In this document: positions 1 to 12,100 of the stretch, in pieces | Layout of the letters: each line of letters starts with the position of its first letter | Numbering within the stretch: position 1 is the first letter of the stretch | Assembly (NCBI RefSeq): GCF_000471905.2 | Contig: NW_006497023.1 | Coordinates: forward strand, 710,150-774,149 | Source: Amborella trichopoda | Taxonomy: Eukaryota > Streptophyta > Magnoliopsida > Amborellales > Amborellaceae | Length of the DNA stretch: 64,000 nt | Direction: 5' to 3' | The notes under the pieces: generated by a model | The model's input: the letters and a program-made list of their open reading frames with translations, nothing else | Told to the model about the DNA's origin: nothing | Database searches by the model: none | Made by a program: the position numbers and the translations under genes

Positions 1-74
1 TATATATATAAAAGGGTAATGGAAGACCTGTTGCTCGTTTATTCTCTTCCACGGAGTTGTGCAGAGAGAGAGAG
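1..74 (+). promoter_or_regulatory. URED core promoter and 5' leader
   Basis: A TATA-like run (TATATAAAAG, about 5-14) lies 60-70 bp before the URED start codon, a normal distance for a plant gene with a short leader. A GA-repeat at 62-76 runs directly into the ATG. The window begins inside this promoter, so upstream elements are not visible. The transcription start is not shown by the sequence; about 35-45 is inferred from the TATA position. Confidence 0.5.
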
Positions 75-173
75 ATGGAGAGTGGATTGGCAGTGGTGGA
101 CAAAGTTGGTGGGCGATCCACTCTCACACGCTGCTTTGCTAAGTACCCACTTAAACTAATATCTCCCACAAAG
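75..173 (+). CDS. URED: URED exon 1 (33 codons)
   Basis: Encodes the N-terminus, including the conserved RSTLTRCFAKYPLK segment. The donor after AAG is GTAAAT at 174. Intron 1 (174-314) is 141 bp and ends in GCAG. Confidence 0.92.
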
Positions 174-3100
174 GTAAATAATTATCAATTTTTTGGGTGT
201 ATATTATCTGTATGATCCTAAATAGTCGAAAAAAAGCTTTAATGATAATCATCTTTCAGTATAATGTTATTTTTAAAATTAAAATACTAATAAAGTAAAT
301 TTTTATTTGGGCAGGTGGGTTCATGCAAATCAGATGTAGTGTGGGTTTACATGGTTTCTTTTGGAGGGGGCATGGTATCGGTATGCAATTGAAATTTTTG
401 CTCTCTTTTTGTCTTATGTTTTTTTCGGAGTAATTTACTTTTTGCAGTGATTTATGTATAGACGATAAAATTTAGATTACATACGAAAATGCTCCACTTA
501 TATACAATCCCAATATTTTGTAATTTTAGATAAAATACAAAATGCTTCACTTATATACAAATGAAGCATTTTGTAATTTTCCACCTATAAGCATAGCATA
601 TTGTATTTTTAATCGATAAATTCCTACTTGCACTTTTGTTGAGGAGCACAGGGTGATCATGTATCATGCGCGATGAGTGTGGGAGATGATTGTACGGCAG
701 TCTTGACCACCCAAGCTTCTACAAAGGTTGGTGTAGTACCTGCAGTGCTTGCTTTTCAGTTTCGGTTTCGTTTTTGTTCTCTGCATTTCATCAATTACTT
801 TCTGGGCCGATCTACAATTCAATTATGCAACAATCAACTTAACCCTAACCTGGCAAGCGCTTCATTTCCAAATTGACTTTGACTACGATTATGAATAGCA
901 AATAAATTTTGAACGCCAATGGCGAATATCTGTGGTCTCTTATTTTTTGAAAAATAAATTAAGGGGAAAGTTTCTTACCTGTCCTATCTGTTCTGAGATT
1001 CTTGAGTGAGGATAAGCCACATTTATGTTCATACACTTGTAAGCAAAGATGTCAAATCTGTTTAGAGTGAAGATCTCTTGGAAAGCTTCTGATCTATCTA
1101 TCTCTCTTTCTAGCTTCTTTCAATCTTTCCATGTTGATGTCATTAACGGCTTCCCTTGAGCATCTCGGGAAATACAGTCGATTTTTGTTCCAGAGAGAGA
1201 ATGGGGGGAATAGGAGCTGTTTCTAGAGATAAAATGGTTCTTGGGGGATGAAGAGAGAGAAAATGGCTATCGGATTGAATTTGAGAAGCGTTTGGCTGGA
1301 TCCTGACCGGTTCTGGCTCTTGAATTTGAGCGTTCGGCTGGTTTTTATATTGCTGGATTCCAGGCCAAATTTCAGATAGGGATGGTGGCTTCTTTTTTGG
1401 AATGAATGGGCAACAGTACCCTATTCCCCTGGGAGGCTGCTAATTTTGTTGGCAATATCAGAAAATGAATTTTTAAAGTCATCCAAATCACTAGGAACAG
1501 GACTTCGGCTTTAAGTGGTGAGATAACATTATCAGCCCTTGATTTCAATTCCTGCCACGAAGATAAATAAAAAATATATATCCAAATAACTCTAATATAT
1601 CCACATCGATTGGGTAAAAAATACTGGATTTATGAAGTAAACTCCTTAGTTAGAATGAGAAATACTGTTTAATCTGGTTATGCACAAAAAGACTGGATAA
1701 GAGTTTCTTCAACTTTGAACTTGGGTATACGAGACAGCCTCACTTTTTGGGGAATGAAATAACGGACTTGGTGTGAGAAAAAAAAATGCAATGTAATTCA
1801 TGTTGGCCCAAATACAGTTGTTAGCAATAATTTAAAAAGAGAAAGCTTATGTAAGATGCAACATGGTGTTGGAATTGATCCTACGATACTTGAGGGCTCT
1901 CATAGAGATGAGAGGGCACCTCGCTTACGCCCACCTCACAATGAATCATAAAGGAGAGAAAGAGGTTTTAGGGAGAGTAAGAGAGCTCGTGTTTGGTACC
2001 CCTGCCTCCCAAAATTATTTCCATAAAGAGGTTTTAGGGAAAGAAAGATATAGAGACACATGTAAAGAGAGAATTTAAAGTGTTGCTTCTCAATAGCCAT
2101 TAGTCCCTTTCTGGGTCTTTCTTATTCTCTATATAAAGCATTAGCTTATTTTAAAATACATTTTAAGTAGAGTAGCAAAGAAAATAACTAAATTAACACG
2201 TTTGATTTTTACAATTGGATCATTAGAAACTCAAATATATATCATAGGAAAAAGTTTTTATAAGGTTGCAACCTTAAAATGTGGAATTACATATGCGCCT
2301 CAAAAATCCATCGGAAATTGTTGTTTTAATGTTGAAAAACCCTTTAATTGAGCATCTCGATATCGAGATGTATGAATATAAAAAAAAAATTGACTACAAA
2401 AAATAGTGCATCTTGCAACACATTATCTAGACCATCTATTTTCAAGATCTTCATATGTTTATCCTTTTATAAAATATAATTTCTCTCGATAAAAATTTTG
2501 AGACAGTTATCCCTCTATAAAAAAATTTATGTTTCTACAAATTTAATATTTGAGATAATTCCTCTTTCTAAAAATTATAAGATAAGTTTTTATTTTAAAA
2601 TTTTTGAGATAATTTATCTCTCTAAAATCTCAAATTTTAAATTATTAGAGAGAGAAACTATCTTAAATATTTGAAAGGTACATTCATCATTAAAGAGCTA
2701 CTTTCTTACTAGGGGGCTTAGATGCAATGGGCCAGGTGGCCCAACCTTGCCCTAAAAAACTAGGATATGGGCTACAAATGTGGCCCGAGGGCAAGGCTAA
2801 GACAAGTCCAGCCATGTCTTTATTTCCAGCCATGTCTTTATTTTTTTCTTCTTTTTTGCTTTGCTTTCCTTTAATTTTACCCATCCCAACATGGCTCCTG
2901 GTAGTATTAGAGTTGCATCCGGGCCTTCTCTCAGGGGCATAGTGTTGGACTGAGGCCAGGTACTTGTTGCGAGTTTTATAAATGATATTGAAGTTAGTGA
3001 TGTGATTTGAAATCAAGTAGTCTAAAAAATGCTCCAGGATAAAAAAATATTGGGACGGAACATGCCACGAAAGAGTTAGAGTTATCTATAGTTATTCCGA

Positions 3101-6100
3101 ACATTAATTGGGCAAAACTTTAGCCAAAGTCTCCTTTGAAGTTTGACTCGGTGATACTCTTGCACACTGTGACCAATGGACTTTGCTGTCAAGCGATGTA
3201 AGTCGGCCTTGACTCTAGTTGGCCTCCCCAATTTTTTTTGCCATGATTTCAATTTTTGGGAAGTTTATGGTTTGTTTATTAAAAAGGCTATTATGATAAT
3301 GATGATTATTGTGGTCTCGCACGATCAAACTATAGTCCCATGGTTAAAACACCTAGTCAAGGGAGATTTTCTAATATCCTAAGATCGCTTAAATGATTTA
3401 AAGCTCGAAACAAACTTCGAAATAAGGGGCACAGAGGGAGACGTTTTCCATCCAACAGGCATCTATAATTTTGATTTTCACTATCTTGCAGGTTTACAGG
3501 GCGGTGGATTCAAAGAGCTCGGATCAATCTCTCCAAGTATTTCTCGCAATCCAATTTATCATTGCATTTTTTATTTTTCAAAATTTCAATACTTCGTTTG
3601 CGTTAAAAAAATTAAAAGATTAAACAATAAAAAATAAAAATATGTTCAAAAGAAACTTCTCCACTCCACATTAGAAGAAGAAGAAAAAGCAAAAATAACA
3701 TCATCATAAACATCACAACTAGGGGTGTCAACAGGTTGGATTAGGTCCGAGTTAGCCCGTACCAAAACCCAAGTCGAATCCACGTGACTTGCTCCTAGAC
3801 TTGACCCGACCTGGGTCTCGAATTAAAAAAATTAGTTCATGTATTGTATAATATATTTCTTATATATTTTAGACCAGATCGTGTCAACCCCGACCCAGGT
3901 TGGATCCAAATCAGTTGGACCTGGACCCCACCCTCCAAGTCTAAAAATTGAACCTCGACACAGTTCGGGTCAGGTCGACCTCACCCGATTGCCACCCCTA
4001 ACCACAACCACTGGTTTGGAAGACATGCATCTCCTATATATATCTTCCGAATGGTACCGGCATCACATACATCCGATATGTGCACGCAAAGGCGGGGGAG
4101 GGTCTTCAAATTTTGTCGCCTTCTCCTCTCCAATCACATCCCACTAATAAAAGATAAAAGGTAAAAAGTTTGTTTGTCAACCTTTATTTTTCCTTTCTTT
4201 TTTTAAAATGTTAACAATCTTTTGAAAAAGGTACAAGTAAAAACAACACAAATGAAAAAGAAAAAAACCCGAAATACACCCAAAAAGACGAGGCAAATTC
4301 TAGTAAAGAAGGTGTAGTATAGGGTATTCATTCTCTTTGGCTAAGTTGTCTGCCGTACTGTTCCTTTCTCTGTTGACATGAATGAATTTTGTCTCTCTCC
4401 TAGATAGGTGAAACATAATCCAGTCCCTGATGGAAGCCCATAGCCAAAAGTGGTATCATGGTGCACGCACCAATTAAATATTGGCAAAATTACCCTCTAC
4501 AGTCGATTCGTTGTAAAATTACCCTCTACAGTCGATTCGTTGTGCTTTGTAGAGAGTTTAAGCAAGCTTTATTTTAACCATTTGGGGAATAATAATATGT
4601 CGGCAAACCAAAATATCGGTAATAAATTGGTTTTATTTTAAAAAGTTGGAAAAGAAAATGGGGTTGAAAATATAGATTGATAAAAAATAAGGTAAATTAT
4701 AGAATTGTGAATATTTCAGTCTTGGATAAAAAAAATGGAGTGAAAAAGTCATATATGTAAAAAATGGCACGATATAAGCTTATGATTTGCAATTATTGCA
4801 TAGATACATTAAAGCCATTGAACAGTAATTATATGGCTTTACCTAGTGTTATTAGAGTAATATTGATTGTGTTTTTCGAAACTCTCAATAAATCGAACAG
4901 CAATGCTTACTCTATTGTCACAACACAAAACAAATAATAGATTTATTGAAGGCATAAAATGATATAACAACACCAATAAGACTAGAAACAAGAACTATAT
5001 TAGTAAATTACAATAACTGTAAACCAATGTATAAAATTATTGTTCATAAATAAAAAATAAAAAAGACCCTGGGTATACAATTGTAGGTAACTAAAATAAA
5101 ACACAAACATTCAAATAAGTAAAATAATGGTCCATTCAAAATGCTATTTTTATATACATCAATTGAATAAAAAATGAAAATAAAAATATAGAATTGATCA
5201 AACTTCTTTAGTCATTAAAAAAAAAAAACAAAATGCTTAAGCAAATTCAAATCTTACATTGAATTCCTAGTTGCCTACATCTTTAGTATCATTGAATCTC
5301 TCTTGCTCTTTATGAAGATGTTCTAGGTTTTAAGAAAAAAAATATTTTTGTTGAGTTACTCTTCTTCTAACTCTACCTATCATTATAAGATATGCAATTA
5401 TTTTGATATCTTAGTTTTTGAGGAATATTGTTTGTATTTTTCGTAGACTTTTTTAAAGGGAACTTATTGGTGAAATTTTTTATGGAAATTTTTGTTAAAT
5501 CAAGATTCTTAATTTAATGTGCTTATCTTTAAACCAAAATTGAATAGTAATAAGTTAGTGAAGAAATAAACTTATGAGGAAGAAGTTTTTTGAAATAAAA
5601 TAAAATACAGATTTATATCGATCCATTAAAAAAAGTGATTTTTTTTAATATCTTTAAAAAAACTCGAAATTCTTAACGAATTTCAAACAATCGGAGATTT
5701 TTTTGAAAAAATCATATTTTAAACGGAGACTTGCTAACTACAAGTTTTAACACCCACAACTCCGCGCATGATTCACAAGAGTGCATTCGGCTATTATAAG
5801 TGCATATGCTATAACTAGTGATGCCCCTGACCCCCCCTAATAGCCACCCCCTTGCCCTTCAATCTTGGTTGACGAATCAACAATGGGTGGTTGCAATCAT
5901 GTGGTCTGATGCAGAGAGAAAATAGATCGAAATAATAAGAAAAATAAAATAGTTGATAAAATATACGCTCTCTCAAGGTTAGTAAGGGAATTCACTTCAA
6001 AATCGATCTTTTCAGACTAAATTTACTTAATTATGCTTTACAATGAAGGGACATCTGCCTTTAAATAAACTTTGAAGAAAAAAAAACAAACCATAAAAAC

Positions 6101-9100
6101 ATGAAAAATATAATGTCTCCCTCTCTCTCACATGTACCACCTAGATCTCTCTTCCTATTTTCTCTCTCAATGAAAATATCATGTCTCTCTAAATGTCATG
6201 TACCATATTTTTTTTAATCTTTATCATTGTTGATCTTCTCCATATCTAAATTTCGTGTCTTTCTCATATTTAAATACCCCTTAAATCGCTCATGAAATCT
6301 AACTAAATCTTAAGCCACTTTAATATAAGATAAGCTTAGAAAAAACTAACTCACATTAATATTTACCTTTCTTAAAAACTCACATTACCCATTCTTAAAA
6401 CGATAAATTCAAAAAATAATAAAGTTACAATTCTGAATTTTTATTAATTTTTATTTACATCATTCTCCTCAGGTTGGGAGAAGCTCGACTTCGAGCTTAT
6501 CGAACTCAAATCTTTTAAAAGCCTTCTCAAACGTTGGTGATGCAATCCTGCCTCTATACTTTTTCTTCAATAAATAAACAATGATTTGTAGTGGAAATTT
6601 GAGACTCCGAACTCTGGAATACCAATCGGAATCTTGATTTCTCCTTTAGTTGATCTATCCCATATCTAAATCCCTTAAGTTCTCATTTAAATACCCCTTA
6701 AGTCTCTCACTAAATCTAACTAAATGTTTTAAGCCACTTTAATATAAAATAAGCTTAGAAAATAAAATTAACTCACACCAATATTTTTCTTTCTTAAAAA
6801 CTCATGCTACACATTACTAAAAATGATAAATTTAAAAATTAATAAAATTACAATTCTGAATTTTTTATATTTTTTCTCTACATCATAGTCTACCAACTTT
6901 TACCTTGCCGAAGAGCAACTCATTAAAACTATTGTAAACAGATTCCCTAGGTACATCCTTGAAAGTTTTTTGTGCCTGTGTTGCCGTAAGAATGTAGTGG
7001 ACCTCATGGCATTAATGACTAGATGGAGGTCCATTGTCTTTCCTTCCAAGGGCCTGTAATTCCTCTCTTTTACACAAGTTCCAACATGTTGCTGCTACGG
7101 TAATCCTCCATATAGCTATCGTTTAGTCAATAAAGGTGGGGACGGACTTTGTTAAAAGAAGTGGTATATAGCATCCAAGATTACCTAAGTCCATTGTAAA
7201 ACTTTCTTTCTCTTTTATTATTAGGTGATTTGGCGTAACTGCTTTATTTATAGGATTGTAAAATAATGTGTGTTTTTTTTATTATTATTAATGAAAAATT
7301 CAGGTGGTGGCCTTCTCCCCGACTAACTTACCCAAAAAACATTCCATTGTAAAACAATTATGATGTATTCCTAGATTTTGCAGGCCAAAAGGGCAATGCA
7401 TGAAAAGATGAGTATTGGCTGAGGTGCCAAAATTATACTATACAATAATGGCAGACCTAAAAAATCTATTGAAAAAGGTTGTCTCGGTATTGAAAATACA
7501 TCTAATTAATCATTTCAAGACTTTTAAGGATTTCTAGATTTATGTGATCGTCACCTTTTTTGGAGATTTAAATTTCATAATTAGGGGGTGGAAACAAGTT
7601 TTAGGCCCTTGCAAGAGTTTTCAACATCAAAACTACATCTTGGCAAGGTTTGGAGGTACACTTTTTTTTTATTGTTTAAAGTGGGTGCCTCATACAAACT
7701 CACGAGATCCTAGGGCAGAGGTTGACCCACAAAAAAGGTTCATCATCATAGCTCTATGATCAACTTTACGGCAAAAATAAAAAGAAAAGGGTAAAAACAT
7801 ATCTCCGGTTCCTCATAGTTTTGTCACAAATAAACCTTGGCAAAAGTTTATATAAGGTTGCAACTTTTGTACTAGTGAAGTAAGATGCACATCGAAAATC
7901 CTTTAGAAAAGAACGTTCCAATGTTGAAGAACCCTCTAATTGATCTCGACCTCAAGATGTGTGGATACGAAGACGAAAAAGAATTTTAAGGCATAAAAAT
8001 AGTGCATCTTGTAACAAGTTTTCTAGACAGTTTATTTTCAAGATTTTGAAGTGTTTTATAGATTTGTTCGATTTTTATTACTTTTGAAATTTTGAATTCC
8101 ATAACTAGGTATAAATCTAGATTTCTAAGTCATCATAAGGTTTTCGATATCGAAACTACATCCCCAAACAAATAGTAGTGTTGTTCCTCACTTCTATAGT
8201 ATAAGGAGGGCACCTTGTACAAACCTCACCCATAAACCTTTGGGTCCGTTAATAAAGAAATTATGGTGCTCACCCTTCTTTTAGCCTTTTTCCTGCCCCT
8301 AATTTACCATTACCACCCTCTCCCTCTACAAGAAGAAAAATTCATCCAAGTTAAATCTTCTCATGAAAATACACACTCTTTCTTTGCCCATGTATCCACC
8401 ATGCCCAACCTTCCTCTCTCTCTCTCTCTCTGCCAAAAGGCAATCTCTATACCTTGCCTCATCCCCCTTACTCTGCTAGTGGCCCTCTCTCTCTCACTCT
8501 CTCTCCACTAAAAGGTTTGCTCTCTCTCTCTCTTTCTCCATTAAAAAGTTCGGCCTCTCTCTCTATCCCACCTCCTTTAGCTCCTCAAACACAAATGTGC
8601 TGCCTATCTCCCTCTACAATTCTCTATCTCCTCCTCCATGACTACCATCCGGGAATGGTCAATTATAGCTTTTAAGCTCTAACCATGGCTATCACTTCGC
8701 CTTTAATAAGGTTTCAGTTTCTGCCACTAATTTCTAATCCCCAATTTCTAAACAAATATCACAATCTTCTCTTTAGGAAATCACAAGAAGTTGATTGAAC
8801 AAATTAATCGAACAAAGGAAACACATAATTGGAGAAAACTGAACCAATAAAGAATTGCCCATTATTCAATCCTTGCATCAACTCGGACATCTCTCTGTTA
8901 TTCAAATGACTAAATAAAATAGGAAGAAGGAACAAAAAAAAATAAAATAATTTGGTGGTGTTAGAAAAAAAAGGAATCTCCATATACTATATCGATTTGC
9001 TAACAGATATGCACGAGGGAGTGCCAACTAATGTGCAAGCAACTAGTGGAGTAAGGAGTGAGTTTTCAGTGACAATAGATCTACATTAGGGTCAGTATTG

Positions 9101-12100
9101 AGCCAATATCTCTTTGTCTTAATTATAGACGAGATAACTAGGCACCTACAAGATGAGGTGTTGTGGTGTATGTTTTTCGCAGACGATATAGTTTAGAATG
9201 ATGAGACTCAAAACGACATCAACACAAAGTTAGAACTATGGAGGAATGCTCTAGAATCCGAAGGTTTTAAAACTAGTTAGACTAAGACTGAGTATATAGA
9301 ATGCAAGTTTAGTAATAATAAGAGTAGAGATGAGGAAGTAGTTAAGATTGATGATCAAGAAATGGAAAACAGAGTGCACTATCGATATCTTGGGTCAATA
9401 ATCCAGAAAAGTAGAGAGATTGAGGAAGATATCACACATAAGATTACACCTAAATGGGCGAAATGGATGTGCAATTGGAGTTTTATATGATCGCCGCATA
9501 TCAATCAAGTTGAAGGGGAAATTCCAAACAAGTGTGAGACCATTGTTGCTTTATGGGTTGGAATGTTAGGCGGTCAAGAAAATACATACCCATAGGATGG
9601 GTGTAGCAGAGATGAAGATGTTGAGATGAACAGTGGCCAGACAATAAGGGATAGAATTTGAAATGAATGCATTCGTGAGAGCTAAGGTGTGGCTCCAATA
9701 TGTAATAAGATGAGAGAAAGTAGATTTAGGTGGGTTGGGCATTTGCAGTGCTAACCCAGTACAACACTTGTGGTTTGTACGCATTTTTGAAGCACCTGCC
9801 CCCCCCCCCCCCACCCATGTGCATAACACAGGAGACAGTTGGCACTATAACTCTAGAGCATCAAATACACCTAAAAGCCATCCAGTGTTCGAAAATTCGG
9901 CCGCCCAACCGCCTAGGCATTGTCTGGGCGGTGGAATTATGTAGCATGTCTCTGGGCGCCCGCTTAGGCGTTGCCCAGTGCCAGTTTGCGGAAGGGTGAA
10001 AAAATTCCTCGGCGAGGGTAAAAACAAAATGCCATTTCCCCCCCCTAAAAAGGAAGGAAAGGGTTTTGGGGGGTAGTCTAAACCCCCAAAACAAAAACTG
10101 TGGCTTTTAGGGTGAGAAAACCCCCCCAAAAAACTACTCTTTTGTGATTTATCTAAAGATAGATCAAGTTTTAATTTTGCGGTATCTTCTCAAAACAAAT
10201 ACAATAGTTCATGGGGGGATTTAGAGCTTCTACTAGTTGATTTTGATGACTTTTGGCGACCCAATAGGTGAAGTTTGCACCGACATCGATTTGATTGTGA
10301 TATTTTTAGAGTATTATCATATTTGAAAGAGGGTATTGATTTTATTTTTCTACAACGTATTATGTTGCGAATCATGTATTTTTTTTTTACCTTCCTTTTT
10401 CTTTTACGATATAATTACATGTTTGGTTGATGACTTGATATGTTTATTTTTTTTATTTTGCCTTGTTGACTTTGGTGAGTGCACTCTGTCTGTGAGAGGG
10501 TGCTTAGGAGGCCAAGAACCCAAAATGCCTAGGCATCCCAATCCACATTTTTGAACAACGAAAGCACGCGCGTTACAAGCCCGTATCATGAAGAACCTCT
10601 ATATGACCTAATTCGAACCCGAGAAAGAGCACCAAGGTTGGCCCTATTACTCAAAAGATACTCTCCAAATTCCAAACCATAATTTTCGAAAAAGTGATGT
10701 TTTCATATTATTCAATATTTTAAAGCGTATACCAGTTACCAAATATAGTACAATCATGCAACACTTCCTCAAAATTGGGCAAATTTTACACCCTTAGATC
10801 TTCGGTCCTACAAATCAAATCGAGCTGAAATTTGGATATGTTGTGCTTCTCGATGAGCACATTCTTTTGGGTTAGGCCTTGCACGTGATCGTCGGTTCGA
10901 TCGAAAAAAATCTCAGAGAGAAGTCCGCAAATATTGAAATTCATGCAAAAACCAGTTTGCTTTACCTTCTCTCTCTTCTTCTATCATAAATCAACATTTG
11001 ACCGTCAACGTGAGCTCAAATTGGTGCATTTTGCTCATGACACAAATACCTTTGAAATGACATATGAAAGATGATGATCATGGTCCAGACTGCTAGCCAT
11101 TCGAGACTTGAAATTGGGCAAGATTTTAGGTGTAGCAGAACTCTGGGTTTCTGACAACTTGTCGAAACCATAACTTGGCCGATCTGAGGTCTTCTCGTGC
11201 TCTTTTTTATGCAAAATGTTCGTGATGAGGTCCCTTTAGATTTTCTAAACAAAAAAAAAGAACCCGGCATTTCTGAAGCAAATGATCAAAGAGTATTTAA
11301 AAAGATTATCATAAAACCTTTAAACCCAAAACAACCAAAACTCCACCAAATCTTCATGGTTCTTTGTAAATTATATATCAAAATGATTGTGGAAAACTAC
11401 AACGATTGCATAAGCCCATCAAGAATCACAAGCACACGACCCGTAGTCCCTAGTGCTACAAGACATGTGAGGGAGTGGAATCAAACCATGTCCCAAGCTC
11501 ACGGGTCACGACAACATAAGTTCGGCTCCCCTCATGTTGTGGTGCTTGGCTCACAAAGCTCACCCGAGGAGAATTAGGGATGCTTGGCCCAGAAGGCTCA
11601 TCCTTTTGGGAGCATCTCCGCAGCTCATATGCCCCCGTGCCCCATTGACCGACATATGTCAGAAGGCTTTCTACGGGCGATAATAAATCGGGATCTACGA
11701 GGGCCACCGCCCGAACACATCCTTAACTTAACCAATCTTTTGAGGTAATTCTTGTCTCGTAACTTTTAATCTATTGGTTTGCCATCGCACTGCATTGCAC
11801 GCCTTATCCAGGCACACGGCATGGCATTGGGGTCATATCACATCACATGTGGGCGCATGAGCATGCATGTGTGGCGCGAGCTGGGATCTAACACTGGGGT
11901 TGGCTGACCAATTGTTAGGAGGTGCATGTTAGTTCAAGTGGAAGACTAAAAAGGATAAGAGATAGACCCAAAAGGACATGGATGGAAGTTATGAGAAGAG
12001 ATACATGGACTAATGATCTCACCGAGGGTATGACCTTTGATAGAACGTAATGGTGGACTAAGATTCATGTAGCTGGCCCACAATAGTTGGGAAAATGCTT

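Larger units (their letters stand above)
727..3491 (+). other. URED intron 3 (2,765 bp), AT-rich, no gene
   Basis: No coding region can be supported here; the short open frames show no family motif. It contains one copy of a dispersed repeat (about 2,250-2,460) and an AT-rich GA/TC minisatellite (about 2,470-2,680), both listed separately. A small direct repeat of about 19 bp (AGCCATGTCTTTATTT) is seen at 2,811-2,842. The acceptor GCAG at 3,488-3,491 precedes exon 4. Confidence 0.6.
5907..6885 (-). mobile_element. TRIM-like miniature LTR retroelement
   Basis: Read on the minus strand: a 5' LTR (6,885-6,635), a primer-binding-like site (6,626-6,611, ATTGGTATTCCAGAGT, close to the initiator-Met tRNA complement TGGTATCAGAGC), about 150 bp of non-coding interior, a purine tract (about 6,472-6,463, GAGGAGAA), then a 3' LTR (6,462-5,907). 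LTRs start TGATGTA and end ATCA or CATCA. Flanks are TGGTC (5,902-5,906) and TAGTC (6,886-6,890), a 5-bp target duplication with one mismatch. The two LTRs share about 235 bp; the 3' LTR carries about 300 bp that the 5' LTR lacks. Confidence 0.7.
9756..11907. mobile_element. 2.1-kb insertion splitting the LINE
   Basis: LINE-like coding sequence stops at about 9,752 and resumes at about 11,908 in the same strand and order, so the sequence between was inserted later or the intervening DNA was rearranged. The insert contains a C15 run (9,800-9,814), the TIR element at 9,883-10,560, and about 1.3 kb of unassigned sequence. Its right end on the minus strand begins TGTTAGATCCCAG (11,893-11,881), a start common in plant LTRs, but I found no matching second LTR or clear target duplication. 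The class is unresolved. Confidence 0.5.

Noticed and set aside
2690..3016. 108-codon minus-strand frame in intron 3
   Set aside because: Contains a small internal duplication (KDMAGNKDMAG) from a direct repeat, shows no family motif, and lies in an intron.
8263..8675. Leucine/serine-rich small proteins of 73-82 codons
   Set aside because: They are translations of CT microsatellites; no conserved motif and no gene context.
9756..11907. Calling the LINE insert a solo LTR with target duplication
   Set aside because: The right terminus looks LTR-like, but the 5 bases next to it (CTGGG) do not match the left flank (TGCAG), and no TG start with a matching flank was found.
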